From contig NZ_JAEFDB010000010.1 in assembly GCF_016126015.1 (NCBI RefSeq), forward strand, positions 1 through 64,000: DNA of 64,000 bases, in the 5' to 3' direction. Positions within the stretch are counted from its first letter, which is position 1; every line of letters starts with the position of its first letter. Source of the stretch: Capnocytophaga periodontitidis. Its GTDB lineage: Bacteria > Bacteroidota > Bacteroidia > Flavobacteriales > Flavobacteriaceae. The notes under the pieces are model-generated. The model was given only the letters and a program-made list of their open reading frames with translations, did not search any database and was not told the origin of the DNA. Position numbers and translations under genes: made by a program. Positions 33,805-42,283 of the stretch are shown piece by piece.

Positions 33805-34317
33805 ATGACGCAAGCCCAAACACTCAAGCATATCATTACCTCCCGCAAAAGTGTGTATCCACCCGAATATAGCGATACCCCTATACCTGATGAAGTGTTA
33901 CAAGAGATTATCAGCTCAGCTAACGAGGCACCTAATCACAAACGCACTAAACCTTGGCGATTAAAAGTGTATAAAGGTGATGAGAAAGTGCGTTTGGGAG
34001 AAGAATTAGTGCGTTTATACAAAGAAAATGTACCAGCAGAGAGCTTTTCTGAGATAAAAATGAATGAAATAGCGAAAAAAGTGGCTAAATCTTACGCTGT
34101 TGTAACTATCAGTGTTCATTTTAGTAGTAAAGTAGCCGAATGGGAAGAAATTGCTGCTACAGCGATGGCGGTACAGAATATGTACCTCACCTGCACTGCC
34201 CACGCGGTAGGGTGCTATTGGGGCACCCCTGGTTTTATGTTTCAACTGAAAGATTTTCTACAATTAGAAGAAAATGAACGCTGCTACGGACTCTTTTTTA
34301 TGGGAATGAAGAAGTAA
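33805..34317 (+). CDS. Short nitroreductase-family flavoprotein (YdjA-like)
   Basis: This 170-residue FMN-dependent oxidoreductase has the N-terminal RKSVYPPEY motif (about 13-21), SSANEAPNHKRTKPWRLKVY for FMN contact (about 36-55), and AVQNMYLTCTAHAVGCYWG near 125-143. The short length (about 170-185) matches the YdjA branch, minimal nitroreductases with no active-site lid. It should use NAD(P)H to reduce nitro or quinone compounds; its natural substrate is unknown. It is monocistronic and divergent from the glycan operon. Confidence 0.88.
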   Translation: MTQAQTLKHIITSRKSVYPPEYSDTPIPDEVLQEIISSANEAPNHKRTKPWRLKVYKGDEKVRLGEELVRLYKENVPAESFSEIKMNEIAKKVAKSYAVVTISVHFSSKVAEWEEIAATAMAVQNMYLTCTAHAVGCYWGTPGFMFQLKDFLQLEENERCYGLFFMGMKK

Positions 34318-34341
34318 ATCGTGCTACAATTGCTTGTCGTA

Positions 34342-35163
34342 CTACGACCAAAATCGCTTTATGGCTAAAGGTAAGCCTTTCTCACGCTTGTATAGAATAG
34401 TCCCTATCACACCTGTGACAATTAGTAGTATAAAAATGGGAATTTTAAGAAAAGTCAATCCATTGGCTAAGTTCAATACTAAATGCGAAAATACTACCAC
34501 CCAAAGATTGAATTTCCATTCTACATAAAGCCAATAAAGAAAACTAGCCGTTAGAATAAACCTCAGAAGGCTTAAAATTCCTTTTAATAACAAGTCCATA
34601 GGAATCATATTTAATAATTTCAGGTCATCACCTATTTTCGATAAGATTTCACTGTTAAATAACAAACTTACGAATGCTGTTACAAGGGCTACAGCCGAAT
34701 AGATAGCCACGTAAAACAAAATTATGCGAAAGAAGCTCCATCCAGTGTAGGTGGTTATTTTCCTAAAGAAGAATGCTTGTACACACAAATCAATGACAAA
34801 AACCTCTATAAAAATATAAAAAAGCCATTTTACATAAACCAAATCGCGTAAAAAATCCAAAGAAAAAATCGAAAATATCCAAGCGGCTAAAAATAGAACT
34901 CCTCCTGCAATCAACCCTTCTTTGATGTTGCCTTCTACACCAAAAACTTGAAGGTAATTTCCCTTATCGCCCAATAATTTGTATCCTATTACAATAGGAA
35001 TCATCACGATAACCGAAGTGATAAAAGTTATGAATAATCGCACAAAATCATAGTTGAGTAGCATCAAAAAAGGAGAAAACCAATTCAGTAAAATATACCC
35101 CACAAAGCAGAGAACTACAATGCAAATATTGCGATAATTGTTTTTAAAAGTCGTTGTTGCCAT
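34342..35163 (-). CDS. CPBP-like membrane protein lacking motif 1
   Basis: This 273-residue protein has about eight membrane helices. FSHLVLNLANGL (about 227-238) matches CPBP/Abi motif 3 (HxxxN), and LCVQAFFFRKITT (about 126-138) sits where motif 1 (EExxxR followed by FRG) is expected, but without the Glu pair. CPBP proteins are intramembrane glutamate proteases used for prenyl-protein-like processing or bacteriocin self-immunity. Loss of the catalytic Glu pair suggests an inactive or differently working homologue. It is a single gene convergent with the nitroreductase gene (24 bases apart). Confidence 0.6.
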   Translation of the reverse strand: MATTTFKNNYRNICIVVLCFVGYILLNWFSPFLMLLNYDFVRLFITFITSVIVMIPIVIGYKLLGDKGNYLQVFGVEGNIKEGLIAGGVLFLAAWIFSIFSLDFLRDLVYVKWLFYIFIEVFVIDLCVQAFFFRKITTYTGWSFFRIILFYVAIYSAVALVTAFVSLLFNSEILSKIGDDLKLLNMIPMDLLLKGILSLLRFILTASFLYWLYVEWKFNLWVVVFSHLVLNLANGLTFLKIPIFILLIVTGVIGTILYKREKGLPLAIKRFWS

Positions 35164-35791
35164 TTTTTATAGTTTTGTAAAAATATCAAAATCTTTATTG
35201 ATGAGTAGTATGAAAAATTCGAGAATTTCAAGATCTTCTCAGAATACTAATTTTATCCAAGTAGTTAGTCTACAAAATTGTTATATCAATAGGTCTCAAG
35301 GTTTGATCAGTTACTTTTTGGTAATCACCAAAGGCTTTAGGTATTCCTTTGTTTCCCTTGTTAGGAGCAAAATATAGGTTTGATAGGTTTAATAGCCAAA
35401 GCGCCTATACAAAAGAGAATCTTTTCATATTGCTTTTTATTTAAATGAATAATTTCGACAAAAGTATGCGAAAATTAGAAAATTAGCAAATTAGCAAATT
35501 TTAAATCTCTTATCTCTTACTTTTCATCGCCTACTTTAGTGTTAAAATATTCATCATACCTCACAGAAAAGGGTATTCTTTTCTCAATAAAATAAAAACA
35601 CAATAAAATCAATTAAAACATAAATATTATTCAATAAAATATAATAAAATTCAAAATATCATCAATAAAAAACATTTTTTATTGAAAAATAGACAATGGA
35701 AAACACCCTTTAAAAATGTTAAAAAAAAACTAAATACGTTAAATATTCGTTTTTTTTTACTCAAATAGTAGTGTAACACAAAAAAAATAAA
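35164..35791. other. Long AT-rich non-coding stretch
   Basis: No supported gene is seen in this 628-base stretch. It holds a perfect 11-bp palindrome TCAATAAAAAA/TTTTTTATTGA at 35662-35685, several near-repeats of ATTCAATAAAAT around 35580-35660, a run of AAATTAGCAAATTAGCAAAT (about 35480-35501) and a CTCTTATCTCTTAC copy (35505-35520). On the minus strand about 38 open codons ending at 35270 (KGNKGIPKAFGDYQKVTDQT) look protein-like but have no start codon. They may be a worn gene end. Confidence 0.5.
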
Positions 35792-35799
35792 TATCTTTG
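35792..35799 (+). promoter_or_regulatory. -7 box for porP/sprF-type gene
   Basis: TATCTTTG, about 98 bases upstream of the start codon, giving an unusually long AT-rich leader of roughly 90 bases. The -33 box is not clear. Confidence 0.5.
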
Positions 35800-35896
35800 C
35801 TGAAAATTTTGCGAGTTGTACCTATATATTAATAGGTATGTTTCACAAAATCAAAATTGAGTATTATAGCAATCTAATAGTTTAATTTTATCAACA

Positions 35897-36856
35897 ATGA
35901 AAAAAATAGTTTTGTTTGTTTTAGCAGTATGCGCTTTTGCTCCAAAAGCCTTCTCTCAAGAGCTAAATTTACCACAACAAAATCAGTACTTAGCAGATAG
36001 CGAATTTCTTATCGCTCCTACTTACGCTGGTATTGGTGACTTCGTGCGCATCCGCCTCTCTGGGGTTACTCAGTGGGTAGGTGTAAAAGGCGCTCCCGAC
36101 TATCAATCGCTCGCTGGCGATATGCGCCTCGGTGAACGAAGCGGAGCAGGGGTGATGCTCTATAACGACCGCAATGGTTTTACCAAACAAATGGGAGGTA
36201 AAGCTACCTTTGCTCACCACCTCACCCTCGACCGTTATGACAACCACTTCGTCTCTTTCGGTATCTCCTACGCTTTGAATACCTTTAAAATAGACATCGA
36301 TAAATTCGATAAAAATATATCTGGTAATGACCAAGCAATTACAAACGACCGCTTTACCGTGAACCACAACTTCGATGTCGCTGTCCTTTATCGTTATAAA
36401 AGATGGTGGGTAAACCTTACCGCCCTCAATATCCTCAACAAAGATATCGAACGTTTCTATAAAGAAGAACCTAAAGCGCTTCGCAACTATATGGTGTATG
36501 GAGGCTACCGCTACAAACGAGATAAAAATAGTAAATTCGAAATCGAACCCTCTGTACTCTTCCAACACTACGAAAGCGACGGTCGTTCCACAACCGACTT
36601 CAATATCAAATTCCGTTGGCTCGATATCGAAGATTACTATTGGGTAGGTTTAAACTACCGCTCCCTCAACGATCAAATCTTCCGCCCTCTCAACATAGGC
36701 CCTATGGCAGGAGCTAAACTCGGTATGTTCTACGCCGCTTATTCTTATCAAATTACTCTCAATGAACTCATAGGCTATAACTCTGGTACCCACATGTTAA
36801 CCTTAGGCCTTGATCTCTTCCAAGGAGTTAGTAACTGTAAGTGTGCACAACGATAA
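35897..36856 (+). CDS. PorP/SprF family outer-membrane protein (type IX secretion-associated)
   Basis: This 319-residue protein has a signal peptide (about 1-20, ending AFSQ) and the PorP/SprF pattern: QNQYLADSEFLIAPTYAGIG near the mature N-terminus, then GAGVMLYNDRNGFTKQMGG and repeated beta strands up to LTLGLDLFQGVSNCKC. Members form 14-strand barrels that anchor secreted T9SS substrates or gliding filaments to the cell surface, usually with a large adhesin encoded next door. No adhesin is nearby here, so this is a stand-alone copy. The folB gene follows after 2 bases. Confidence 0.88.
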   Translation: MKKIVLFVLAVCAFAPKAFSQELNLPQQNQYLADSEFLIAPTYAGIGDFVRIRLSGVTQWVGVKGAPDYQSLAGDMRLGERSGAGVMLYNDRNGFTKQMGGKATFAHHLTLDRYDNHFVSFGISYALNTFKIDIDKFDKNISGNDQAITNDRFTVNHNFDVAVLYRYKRWWVNLTALNILNKDIERFYKEEPKALRNYMVYGGYRYKRDKNSKFEIEPSVLFQHYESDGRSTTDFNIKFRWLDIEDYYWVGLNYRSLNDQIFRPLNIGPMAGAKLGMFYAAYSYQITLNELIGYNSGTHMLTLGLDLFQGVSNCKCAQR

Positions 36857-36858
36857 AA

Positions 36859-37224
36859 ATGGAAGAAATTATCCTAAAGAATATACGTGTCTATGCCTAT
36901 CATGGCTGCCTTGCTGAAGAAGGTGCTATCGGTAGTGATTATCGTGTCGACTTAAAAATCTATGCCAACTTAAAAAAAGCAATCCAAACCGATGAACTCA
37001 TCGATACTGTGGATTATGTGCACCTAAATAAAATTGTAAAAGAGGAAATGGCTATCCGTGCTAAATTATTAGAAAATGTAGCAGGTCGCATCATCGACAA
37101 AATCTTTATAGAACTCCCTCAGGTTCAGAAACTAAAGATTAAAATAGCCAAAATTAATCCTCCTATAGGAGGCGATGTAGCACAAGTAATCGTAAAAATA
37201 AAACGAAAAAGATTTGGAAGTTAA
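36859..37224 (+). CDS. folB: Dihydroneopterin aldolase
   Basis: This 121-residue enzyme starts at MEEIILKNIRVYAYHGC, 2 bases after the porP stop; an in-frame GTG 18 bases upstream is less likely. It converts 7,8-dihydroneopterin to 6-hydroxymethyl-7,8-dihydropterin in folate synthesis. Typical sites are YAYHGCLAEEGAIGSDYRVDL with Glu20/21 in the pterin pocket region, DTVDYVHLNKIV, and the C-terminal Lys in KINPPIGGDVAQVIV. Length is typical (about 120). The tRNA-Cys promoter lies over its last codons. Confidence 0.94.
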   Translation: MEEIILKNIRVYAYHGCLAEEGAIGSDYRVDLKIYANLKKAIQTDELIDTVDYVHLNKIVKEEMAIRAKLLENVAGRIIDKIFIELPQVQKLKIKIAKINPPIGGDVAQVIVKIKRKRFGS

Positions 37225-37244
37225 AAAAAATAAATCTACTTTTG
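37213..37244 (+). promoter_or_regulatory. Promoter of tRNA-Cys
   Basis: TTTG at 37213-37216 and TACTTTTG at 37237-37244, separated by 20 bases, with the tRNA beginning 17 bases later. The -33 box lies in the folB reading frame. Confidence 0.75.
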
Positions 37245-37261
37245 CACCCTGAACAGTAAAA

Positions 37262-37332
37262 GGCATCGTGGCCGAGGGGTTAGGCGGAGGTCTGCAAAAC
37301 CTTATACAGCGGTTCAAATCCGCTCGATGCCT
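37262..37332 (+). tRNA. tRNA-Cys (anticodon GCA)
   Basis: A full cloverleaf can be drawn: acceptor GGCATCG with CGATGCC (discriminator U), D-stem GCC/GGC, anticodon stem GAGGT/ACCTT with loop CTGCAAA (GCA at 37294-37296), and T-stem AGCGG/CCGCT with loop TTCAAAT. The gene is 71 bases long. CCA is not encoded. Confidence 0.97.
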
Positions 37333-37391
37333 CACTTAATTTTTTATTCAATAATAACAATAATAATAATAATTTAAAAAGAACTTACAAG

Positions 37392-37772
37392 ATGACAAAT
37401 GTTTTAGACAAATTTATTCAGGATGTAAAAAACAACATTCCTGGATTCGTTGCCGTTTCAGTAACTGAAGTACGTTCAGGGGTTTCTTACGGCGCAGAAT
37501 CAGTAGATCCTAGTTTTGATCCTAACTTAGCTTCTGCTTATAACTTAGAGGTAATAAAAGCTAAACAAAATGCGCTTCAAGTACTCGGATTGGCTTCTAA
37601 GGAAAAAATAGATGAAATTATAATCGTTCTAACAGATCAAAATCACATTATTGATGTGGCAGCAAATGGTAGTTATTTCATTTATTTAGTAGTAGACTCA
37701 ACCAAAGCAAACTATGGTATGACAAAAGCTTTACTTTCTAAATACAAAAAAGATTTAGCAGCTATATTCTAA
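37392..37772 (+). CDS. Roadblock/LC7-like small protein
   Basis: This 126-residue soluble protein has an alpha/beta pattern matching the Roadblock/LC7 (MglB-like) fold. An N-terminal helix is followed by IPGFVAVSVTEVRSGVSYGA (about 15-34), a middle helix (about 50-66), then EIIIVLTDQNHIIDVAANGSYFIYLVVDS (about 73-101) and a final helix. Roadblock proteins dimerise and often control small GTPases; in gliding bacteria MglB acts on MglA. The match is by fold pattern only. No GTPase gene is adjacent: tRNA-Cys is upstream and recX downstream. Confidence 0.6.
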   Translation: MTNVLDKFIQDVKNNIPGFVAVSVTEVRSGVSYGAESVDPSFDPNLASAYNLEVIKAKQNALQVLGLASKEKIDEIIIVLTDQNHIIDVAANGSYFIYLVVDSTKANYGMTKALLSKYKKDLAAIF

Positions 37773-37833
37773 TCACAGCTCTAATTCCCGCATAATTAAG
37801 TTAGTAAAAGAATGTAAAGAAGTTATTATTAAA

Positions 37834-37862
37834 AGAAAGCTACCGTATTGGTAGCTTTTCTT
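37834..37862 (+). terminator. Intrinsic terminator before recX
   Basis: AAAGCTACC and GGTAGCTTT pair around a five-base loop, followed by a T-rich tail (TCTT). It ends the Roadblock-like gene and sits directly beside the recX -7 box. Confidence 0.75.
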
Positions 37863-37863
37863 G

Positions 37864-37871
37864 TATCTTTG
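37864..37871 (+). promoter_or_regulatory. -7 box for recX
   Basis: TATCTTTG 17 bases before the recX ATG. The -33 region falls inside the terminator hairpin. Confidence 0.5.
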
Positions 37872-37888
37872 CCTAATTACAAAATATA

Positions 37889-38368
37889 ATGGAAGCTACT
37901 GCGAAAACCTATACCGTACAAGAGGCAAAAGAACGATTGGAAGCCTATTGTGCCTACCAAGAGCGTTGCCACCGCGAGGTAGTAACAAAACTGCGCGCGA
38001 TGGGTATGATACCTTTGGCTATTGATGATATAGTGGTACACCTGATACAAAACGGCTTCCTAAACGAAGAGCGCTTTGCTAAAAGCTTTGCCCGTGGTAA
38101 GTTTCGCATCAAAAAATGGGGACGCGTGCGCATAGAACGGGAACTAAAAACTAGAGGGCTTTCAGATTACAATATTGAAGTTGGCTTAGAAGAAATTGAC
38201 GAAGAAGAATACATAGATACTTTTGAGATAGTGGCTGAGAAAAAACAAGCTACCATCAGAGAAAAGAACCCTTATAAAGCTAAAGCTAAACTGGCTAATT
38301 ACCTACTGTACCGCGGTTGGGAGCCGGATTTGGTTTATGAGAAAGTAGAAGAATTATATGAAAAGTAG
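37889..38368 (+). CDS. recX: Regulatory protein RecX
   Basis: This 159-residue protein is built of three-helix repeats. LEAYCAYQERCHREVVTKL (about 17-35), LIQNGFLNEERFAKSFARGKFRIKKWGRVRIERELKTRGL (about 48-87) and the C-terminal YLLYRGWEPDLVYEKVEEL are standard RecX signatures. RecX caps RecA filaments and limits recombination. recA is not adjacent, as is common in Bacteroidota. The next gene starts 11 bases before this one ends. Confidence 0.92.
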   Translation: MEATAKTYTVQEAKERLEAYCAYQERCHREVVTKLRAMGMIPLAIDDIVVHLIQNGFLNEERFAKSFARGKFRIKKWGRVRIERELKTRGLSDYNIEVGLEEIDEEEYIDTFEIVAEKKQATIREKNPYKAKAKLANYLLYRGWEPDLVYEKVEELYEK

Positions 38369-40016
38369 AGCACAAGAATCCACAAACGCCATCGAGCGTA
38401 TGTACGTAACAATGCGACACCTCTTCTCAAGAGGCTTCTATAAACCTATGGGCATCTCAGGCGAGGCACTCCGCGAGTCTCTACTCGTACTCCGACCCGA
38501 AATCTACGGCACTATCGCTGAAAGTAAATCTGAACTCAGCGGACTCATCTATGTACTCGACCGCCTTCCCGAGGGTATTGAGCAATGTAAGTACATCAAT
38601 CTCATCGCCGATGAAGGCTACCGCCAATCGCACTTCAAACCTATTATCCCCCCTAAACGCCGCCGTAATTGCTATCGCATCGACCCTGAGCAAATGAACA
38701 TCGAAATTACTCGTGGCCGTTCCGATATCTACGACGTGCTCACTCACCTCACTTTCCTATTTATAGAATCTCATAAAATCGCCGACCGCATTTTCTTAGA
38801 CGATAATAAAATCTCACACGATTGGGCTAAACTCGAGGCTAATATCCAAAAGAACAAACTTACTCTTGCTGAGCGTGAAGCTACTTTTATACACATCGGT
38901 AACTTATTAGGGCGTACCTTTGAAGAAGTTCTCACTGCCTACAAAGCTTTGGCTACCCCCGCCTTCCCCGATCGCTTTATCCATATCATCTACTGGTTGG
39001 GTAAATTAGCGTTCAACGAACGTGTGAACGACGATAAACGCGTAATTACCTTCAGTACCGTACTGCGCGAACGCATCGGGCATCACCTTCACGGCGAAAT
39101 CTGGGCTGAACACATCAAACATATCCTCCTCAAAAACGGACTTTTAGACCGCCCTCTCCACATCATCAGTGCCAATATGCACAGTGTGATGAATAGCTTA
39201 TTTGCCGAAAAAGCTCTTGCAAACGAAGTAAAAGTGAGTTCCCGTATAGAACTTTTTGAACTCCTCAGCTTGCCCGAGAGTGAACCTCTGCGCAAAAAAG
39301 TAAAAGCCTATGCTCACAAACACGGAATGATTTCAGTAGACGACACCTCAGGTACCAATATCGATGTACAACTCTTTGATACTGCTAAAATCGATTTTTC
39401 CGATACTCCTTATAAAGTGCATCACCTTGATGAAAACCAAAAACCTATAATCTTTGTGATGGACTACGCCTTTGGCGAACAAGCCTATGAAACTATCGAC
39501 GAACTGCTAAAACCTTATCACAAAGCTGGTAAAACTTATTTTCTCGATGTGCTTTCCATTTCCATTATGGGCAAGGCGGGCATCTTGGAAGGCGAAAAAG
39601 GCGACTTGATGATTCCTACCGCGCATATCTTTGAAGGTACTGCCGATAACTATCCTTTCCACAACGAATTTTCTAAAGCCGATTTTGAAGGTAACGGGCT
39701 CAAAGTATTTGAAGGCTCGATGATTACAGTGCTCGGAACTTCTCTCCAAAATAAGGACATCCTAAAATTCTTTCTCCACTCTACGTGGAATGCCGTCGGT
39801 TTGGAAATGGAAGGTGTTCATTATCAAAAAGCGATACAATCGGCTTCTAAAATACGCAAGAGTATACGCGAAGATGTAAAAGTGCGTTATGCTTACTACG
39901 CTTCTGATAACCCCCTCGAAACGGGGAGTACCCTCGCTTCTGGTGGTTTAGGTACTACAGGCGTAAAACCTACCTACCTCATCACCTTTAAAATATTAGA
40001 ACAAATTTTTAATTAA
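38358..40016 (+). CDS. Large conserved protein of unknown function (DUF6909-like)
   Basis: This 552-residue soluble protein has no signal peptide or membrane segment. From memory it resembles the DUF6909 family found in Flavobacteriia and relatives; that name is not confirmed. Visible regions are a helical N-terminal half (HLFSRGFYKPMGISGEALRE near 15-34) and a Rossmann-like C-terminal half with PIIFVMDYAFGEQAYETID (about 356-374), DVLSISIMGKAGILEGEKGDL and AVGLEMEGVHYQKAI. The last phrase recalls nucleoside-phosphorylase-like folds, suggesting nucleotide binding. The start overlaps recX by 11 bases, implying co-translation with it. Confidence 0.65.
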   Translation: MKSRAQESTNAIERMYVTMRHLFSRGFYKPMGISGEALRESLLVLRPEIYGTIAESKSELSGLIYVLDRLPEGIEQCKYINLIADEGYRQSHFKPIIPPKRRRNCYRIDPEQMNIEITRGRSDIYDVLTHLTFLFIESHKIADRIFLDDNKISHDWAKLEANIQKNKLTLAEREATFIHIGNLLGRTFEEVLTAYKALATPAFPDRFIHIIYWLGKLAFNERVNDDKRVITFSTVLRERIGHHLHGEIWAEHIKHILLKNGLLDRPLHIISANMHSVMNSLFAEKALANEVKVSSRIELFELLSLPESEPLRKKVKAYAHKHGMISVDDTSGTNIDVQLFDTAKIDFSDTPYKVHHLDENQKPIIFVMDYAFGEQAYETIDELLKPYHKAGKTYFLDVLSISIMGKAGILEGEKGDLMIPTAHIFEGTADNYPFHNEFSKADFEGNGLKVFEGSMITVLGTSLQNKDILKFFLHSTWNAVGLEMEGVHYQKAIQSASKIRKSIREDVKVRYAYYASDNPLETGSTLASGGLGTTGVKPTYLITFKILEQIFN

Positions 40017-40020
40017 CCAA

Positions 40021-40058
40021 AAAAAGGCTGTTTGATAATGTGTCAAACAGCCTTTTTT
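40021..40058. terminator. Intrinsic terminator after the DUF6909-like gene
   Basis: GGCTGTTTGA and TCAAACAGCC form a 10-bp stem flanked by A-run and T-run, so it can work in both directions. Confidence 0.92.
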
Positions 40059-40080
40059 AGATGAAAACAATTAGTAAAAA

Positions 40081-40280
40081 TTATTTGTTGATAAATTCTT
40101 GGTCAGTATACATAGTGCGTACTTCTACTTCACGATTATCTTTTAACGTACATCTACACTGCTGACGTACAGAGGTTCATACGCACCTAAGTCTTCAAAA
40201 TCACCCCATTGATTCGCATTTTTAGGATCTACACTGATACTGTAAAACACTTGGCATACCTTTATAGAAAAAGATACCAA
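40081..40280 (-). pseudogene. Decayed gene end of unknown family
   Basis: In this 390-base gap the minus strand still encodes protein-like text in shifting frames: QVFYSISVDPKNANQWGDFE then DLGAYEPLYVSSVDVR before a TAA, and one frame over KDNREVEVRTMYTDQEFINK ending in TAA at 40081-40083. At the 5' side another frame gives KIGIFFYKGMPS. At least two frameshifts are needed to join these into one chain of about 65 residues. I do not recognise the family. The rest of the gap (40290-40369) shows nothing. Confidence 0.6.
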
Positions 40281-40369
40281 TTTTAGCTCAGAGAATCATT
40301 TTTCAACTCTTGACTCATAAATTCTAATTCCTACCTCCTAATCTCTATTCACAAACGATATATTGGTAT

Positions 40370-40377
40370 TATTTTTG
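40370..40377 (+). promoter_or_regulatory. -7 box for pyruvate oxidase gene
   Basis: TATTTTTG 29 bases before the ATG at 40407. No -33 TTTG is visible at normal spacing. Confidence 0.5.
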
Positions 40378-40406
40378 CATACAAAAAACCATTAATAATA
40401 AAATAT

Positions 40407-42152
40407 ATGAGCAAAAATGTATCCGACCAATTGGTCGAAATGTTAGTACAAGCAGGCGTAAAAAGAGTCTATGCTATTACGGGCGATAGCCTCAACCCTG
40501 TGAACGACGCCATCCGTCGCGATGGTCGCCTTGAGTGGATACACGTCCGCCACGAGGAATCAGCAGCTTATGCAGCCTCTATGGACGCCGAACTAAACGG
40601 CATAGGCTGTTGTATGGGTAGTTCAGGACCTGGACACGTACACCTTATCAACGGACTCTACGATGCTAACCGCTCAGGGAACCCCGTAATTGCCATTGCC
40701 AGCACCTGCGCTACCCATAAATTCGGTACCCACTGGTTCCAAGAAACCAACCCCTTCTTGCTGTTTCAAGATTGCAGTAAATACGTGTATGTAGCCAATA
40801 CCCCCAAACAGTTCACCACAATGATGCAACGCGCCATACAAACGGCCATCAACGAGAAAGGCGTGGCGGTGTTGGGACTCCCTGGCGATGTGGCAGGCGC
40901 CGACCTTGAAGAGGTACCTACTGCTACGCAAACCTTCTTAGCAAAACCTGTAGTGCGCCCTTCTGATAGTGAGCTCGACAAATTGGCAGCGGTGCTCAAC
41001 GACAACAAAAACAAGAAAATAGCCCTTTACTGCGGTCACGGTTGCCAGTATGCCGTGAAAGAAGTAGAACAGCTTGCCGAAACCCTTAAAGCGCCTATCG
41101 TGGCTTCTTTCCGTGGCAAAATATTCTTCGACCGCACCGATAGCCCTTATATAGCGGGAATGAACGGCTTGCTCGGACACCGTTCAGGTTATGATGCTTG
41201 CGCCAAAGCCGATGTGCTCGTAATGCTCGGCACCGATTTCCCTTATGCGGAGTTCTTACCTAAGAAAAACACCATTATCCAAATAGATGAACGCCCCGAT
41301 ATCATTGGTCGTCGAGCCAAAGTAGATTACGGTTTTGCAGGCGATGTGAAAGACACCATTACTGCCTTATTGCCTAAACTCACCCCTCGCACCGACGATA
41401 GTTTCCTCAAAGACATTCACAAAGAGTATTTGGATCTCGAAAAATCATTAGATGATTACACTAAAAAGAAAACCGAAGAGAACCAAATAGACCCCGAATA
41501 TGCGGCTAAACTCTTAGATAAATACGCCGCCAACGACGCTATTTTCACCGTCGATACAGGTATGAATGTAGTGTGGGCAGCGCGCTTTATCAAAGGTACG
41601 GGCAAACGTTACCTCACCGGTTCGTTCAACCACGGTTCTATGGCAAACGCCCTCCCAATGGCAATTGGCGCAGCAGCTTCGTCCAAAGGCAGACAAGTGG
41701 TAGCAATGTGTGGCGATGGTGGGCTATCAATGCTCTTGGGCGACTTGGCTACCCTGATGCAATACCAATACCCTGTGAAGATATTTGTGTTCAACAACCG
41801 TTCGCTCGCAATGGTAAAACTCGAAATGGAAGTATCGGGCTACCTCGATTGGCAAACCAATATGGTAAACCCACCTTTCGATAAACTCGCCGACCTGATG
41901 AACATCAAAGGCTATGAAGTGCGTAAAACCGAAGACCTCGAAGCCACCGTAAAAGCAGCTTTCGAGCACGACGGACCTACTTTGGTGAATATCTACACCA
42001 ATCGCGATACCTTAGCGATGCCTCCTCATATCACTTTTGAACAGATGAAAGGTTTTGCAACCAACATCATCAAGAAGATAGGTCAAGGTGACTTTGCAGA
42101 AGCCAAAGGCAGTATTACCAACAGTATGAAACACATCAAGGACGTGTTTTAG
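40407..42152 (+). CDS. poxB: Pyruvate oxidase / quinone-dependent pyruvate dehydrogenase
   Basis: This 581-residue thiamine diphosphate enzyme has the three expected domains. The N-terminal PYR domain contains YAITGDSLNPVNDAI and the cofactor-activating Glu in VRHEESAAYAA (Glu50). The central FAD-binding domain spans about 190-335. The C-terminal PP domain has CGDGGLSMLLGDLATL (about 436-451) ending FNN, the GDG-x-NN Mg-TPP motif. It decarboxylates pyruvate to acetate and CO2, passing electrons to quinone (PoxB) or oxygen. The length (about 575) and MNVVWAARF-type residues fit PoxB, but the C-terminal membrane-binding peptide was not verified, so a Pox-type oxidase is also possible. Single gene with terminator. 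Confidence 0.88.
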   Translation: MSKNVSDQLVEMLVQAGVKRVYAITGDSLNPVNDAIRRDGRLEWIHVRHEESAAYAASMDAELNGIGCCMGSSGPGHVHLINGLYDANRSGNPVIAIASTCATHKFGTHWFQETNPFLLFQDCSKYVYVANTPKQFTTMMQRAIQTAINEKGVAVLGLPGDVAGADLEEVPTATQTFLAKPVVRPSDSELDKLAAVLNDNKNKKIALYCGHGCQYAVKEVEQLAETLKAPIVASFRGKIFFDRTDSPYIAGMNGLLGHRSGYDACAKADVLVMLGTDFPYAEFLPKKNTIIQIDERPDIIGRRAKVDYGFAGDVKDTITALLPKLTPRTDDSFLKDIHKEYLDLEKSLDDYTKKKTEENQIDPEYAAKLLDKYAANDAIFTVDTGMNVVWAARFIKGTGKRYLTGSFNHGSMANALPMAIGAAASSKGRQVVAMCGDGGLSMLLGDLATLMQYQYPVKIFVFNNRSLAMVKLEMEVSGYLDWQTNMVNPPFDKLADLMNIKGYEVRKTEDLEATVKAAFEHDGPTLVNIYTNRDTLAMPPHITFEQMKGFATNIIKKIGQGDFAEAKGSITNSMKHIKDVF

Positions 42153-42169
42153 ATTTTAATTTTGATAAT

Positions 42170-42206
42170 AAAAAAGTCGCTAAGCGAGATGCTTAGCGAC
42201 TTTTTT
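42170..42206 (+). terminator. Intrinsic terminator after poxB
   Basis: GTCGCTAAGC and GCTTAGCGAC form a perfect 10-bp stem around a five-base loop, with A-run before and T-run after. Confidence 0.93.
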
Positions 42207-42228
42207 GTTAATAAGGTTATTTGTTAAT

Positions 42229-42262
42229 AAAAAGGCTGTCCTAAAAAATAGAACAGCCTCAT
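42229..42262 (-). terminator. Intrinsic terminator for the susC-susD operon
   Basis: On the minus strand AGGCTGTTCT-like and AGGACAGCCT arms pair with one mismatch around an eight-base loop and are followed by five T. It lies 22 bases after the susD stop codon. Confidence 0.85.
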
Positions 42263-42283
42263 TTAATTATAATTTTCAAAAGA

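Noticed and set aside
35270-35388. Small minus-strand gene before the CPBP-like gene
   Set aside because: About 38 protein-like codons but no start codon and no recognisable family; reported only as possible debris in the intergenic entry.
35990-36568. 192-codon minus-strand open frame inside the porP/sprF-type gene
   Set aside because: Shadow of a clear signal-peptide-bearing barrel gene; its composition is that of reversed codons.
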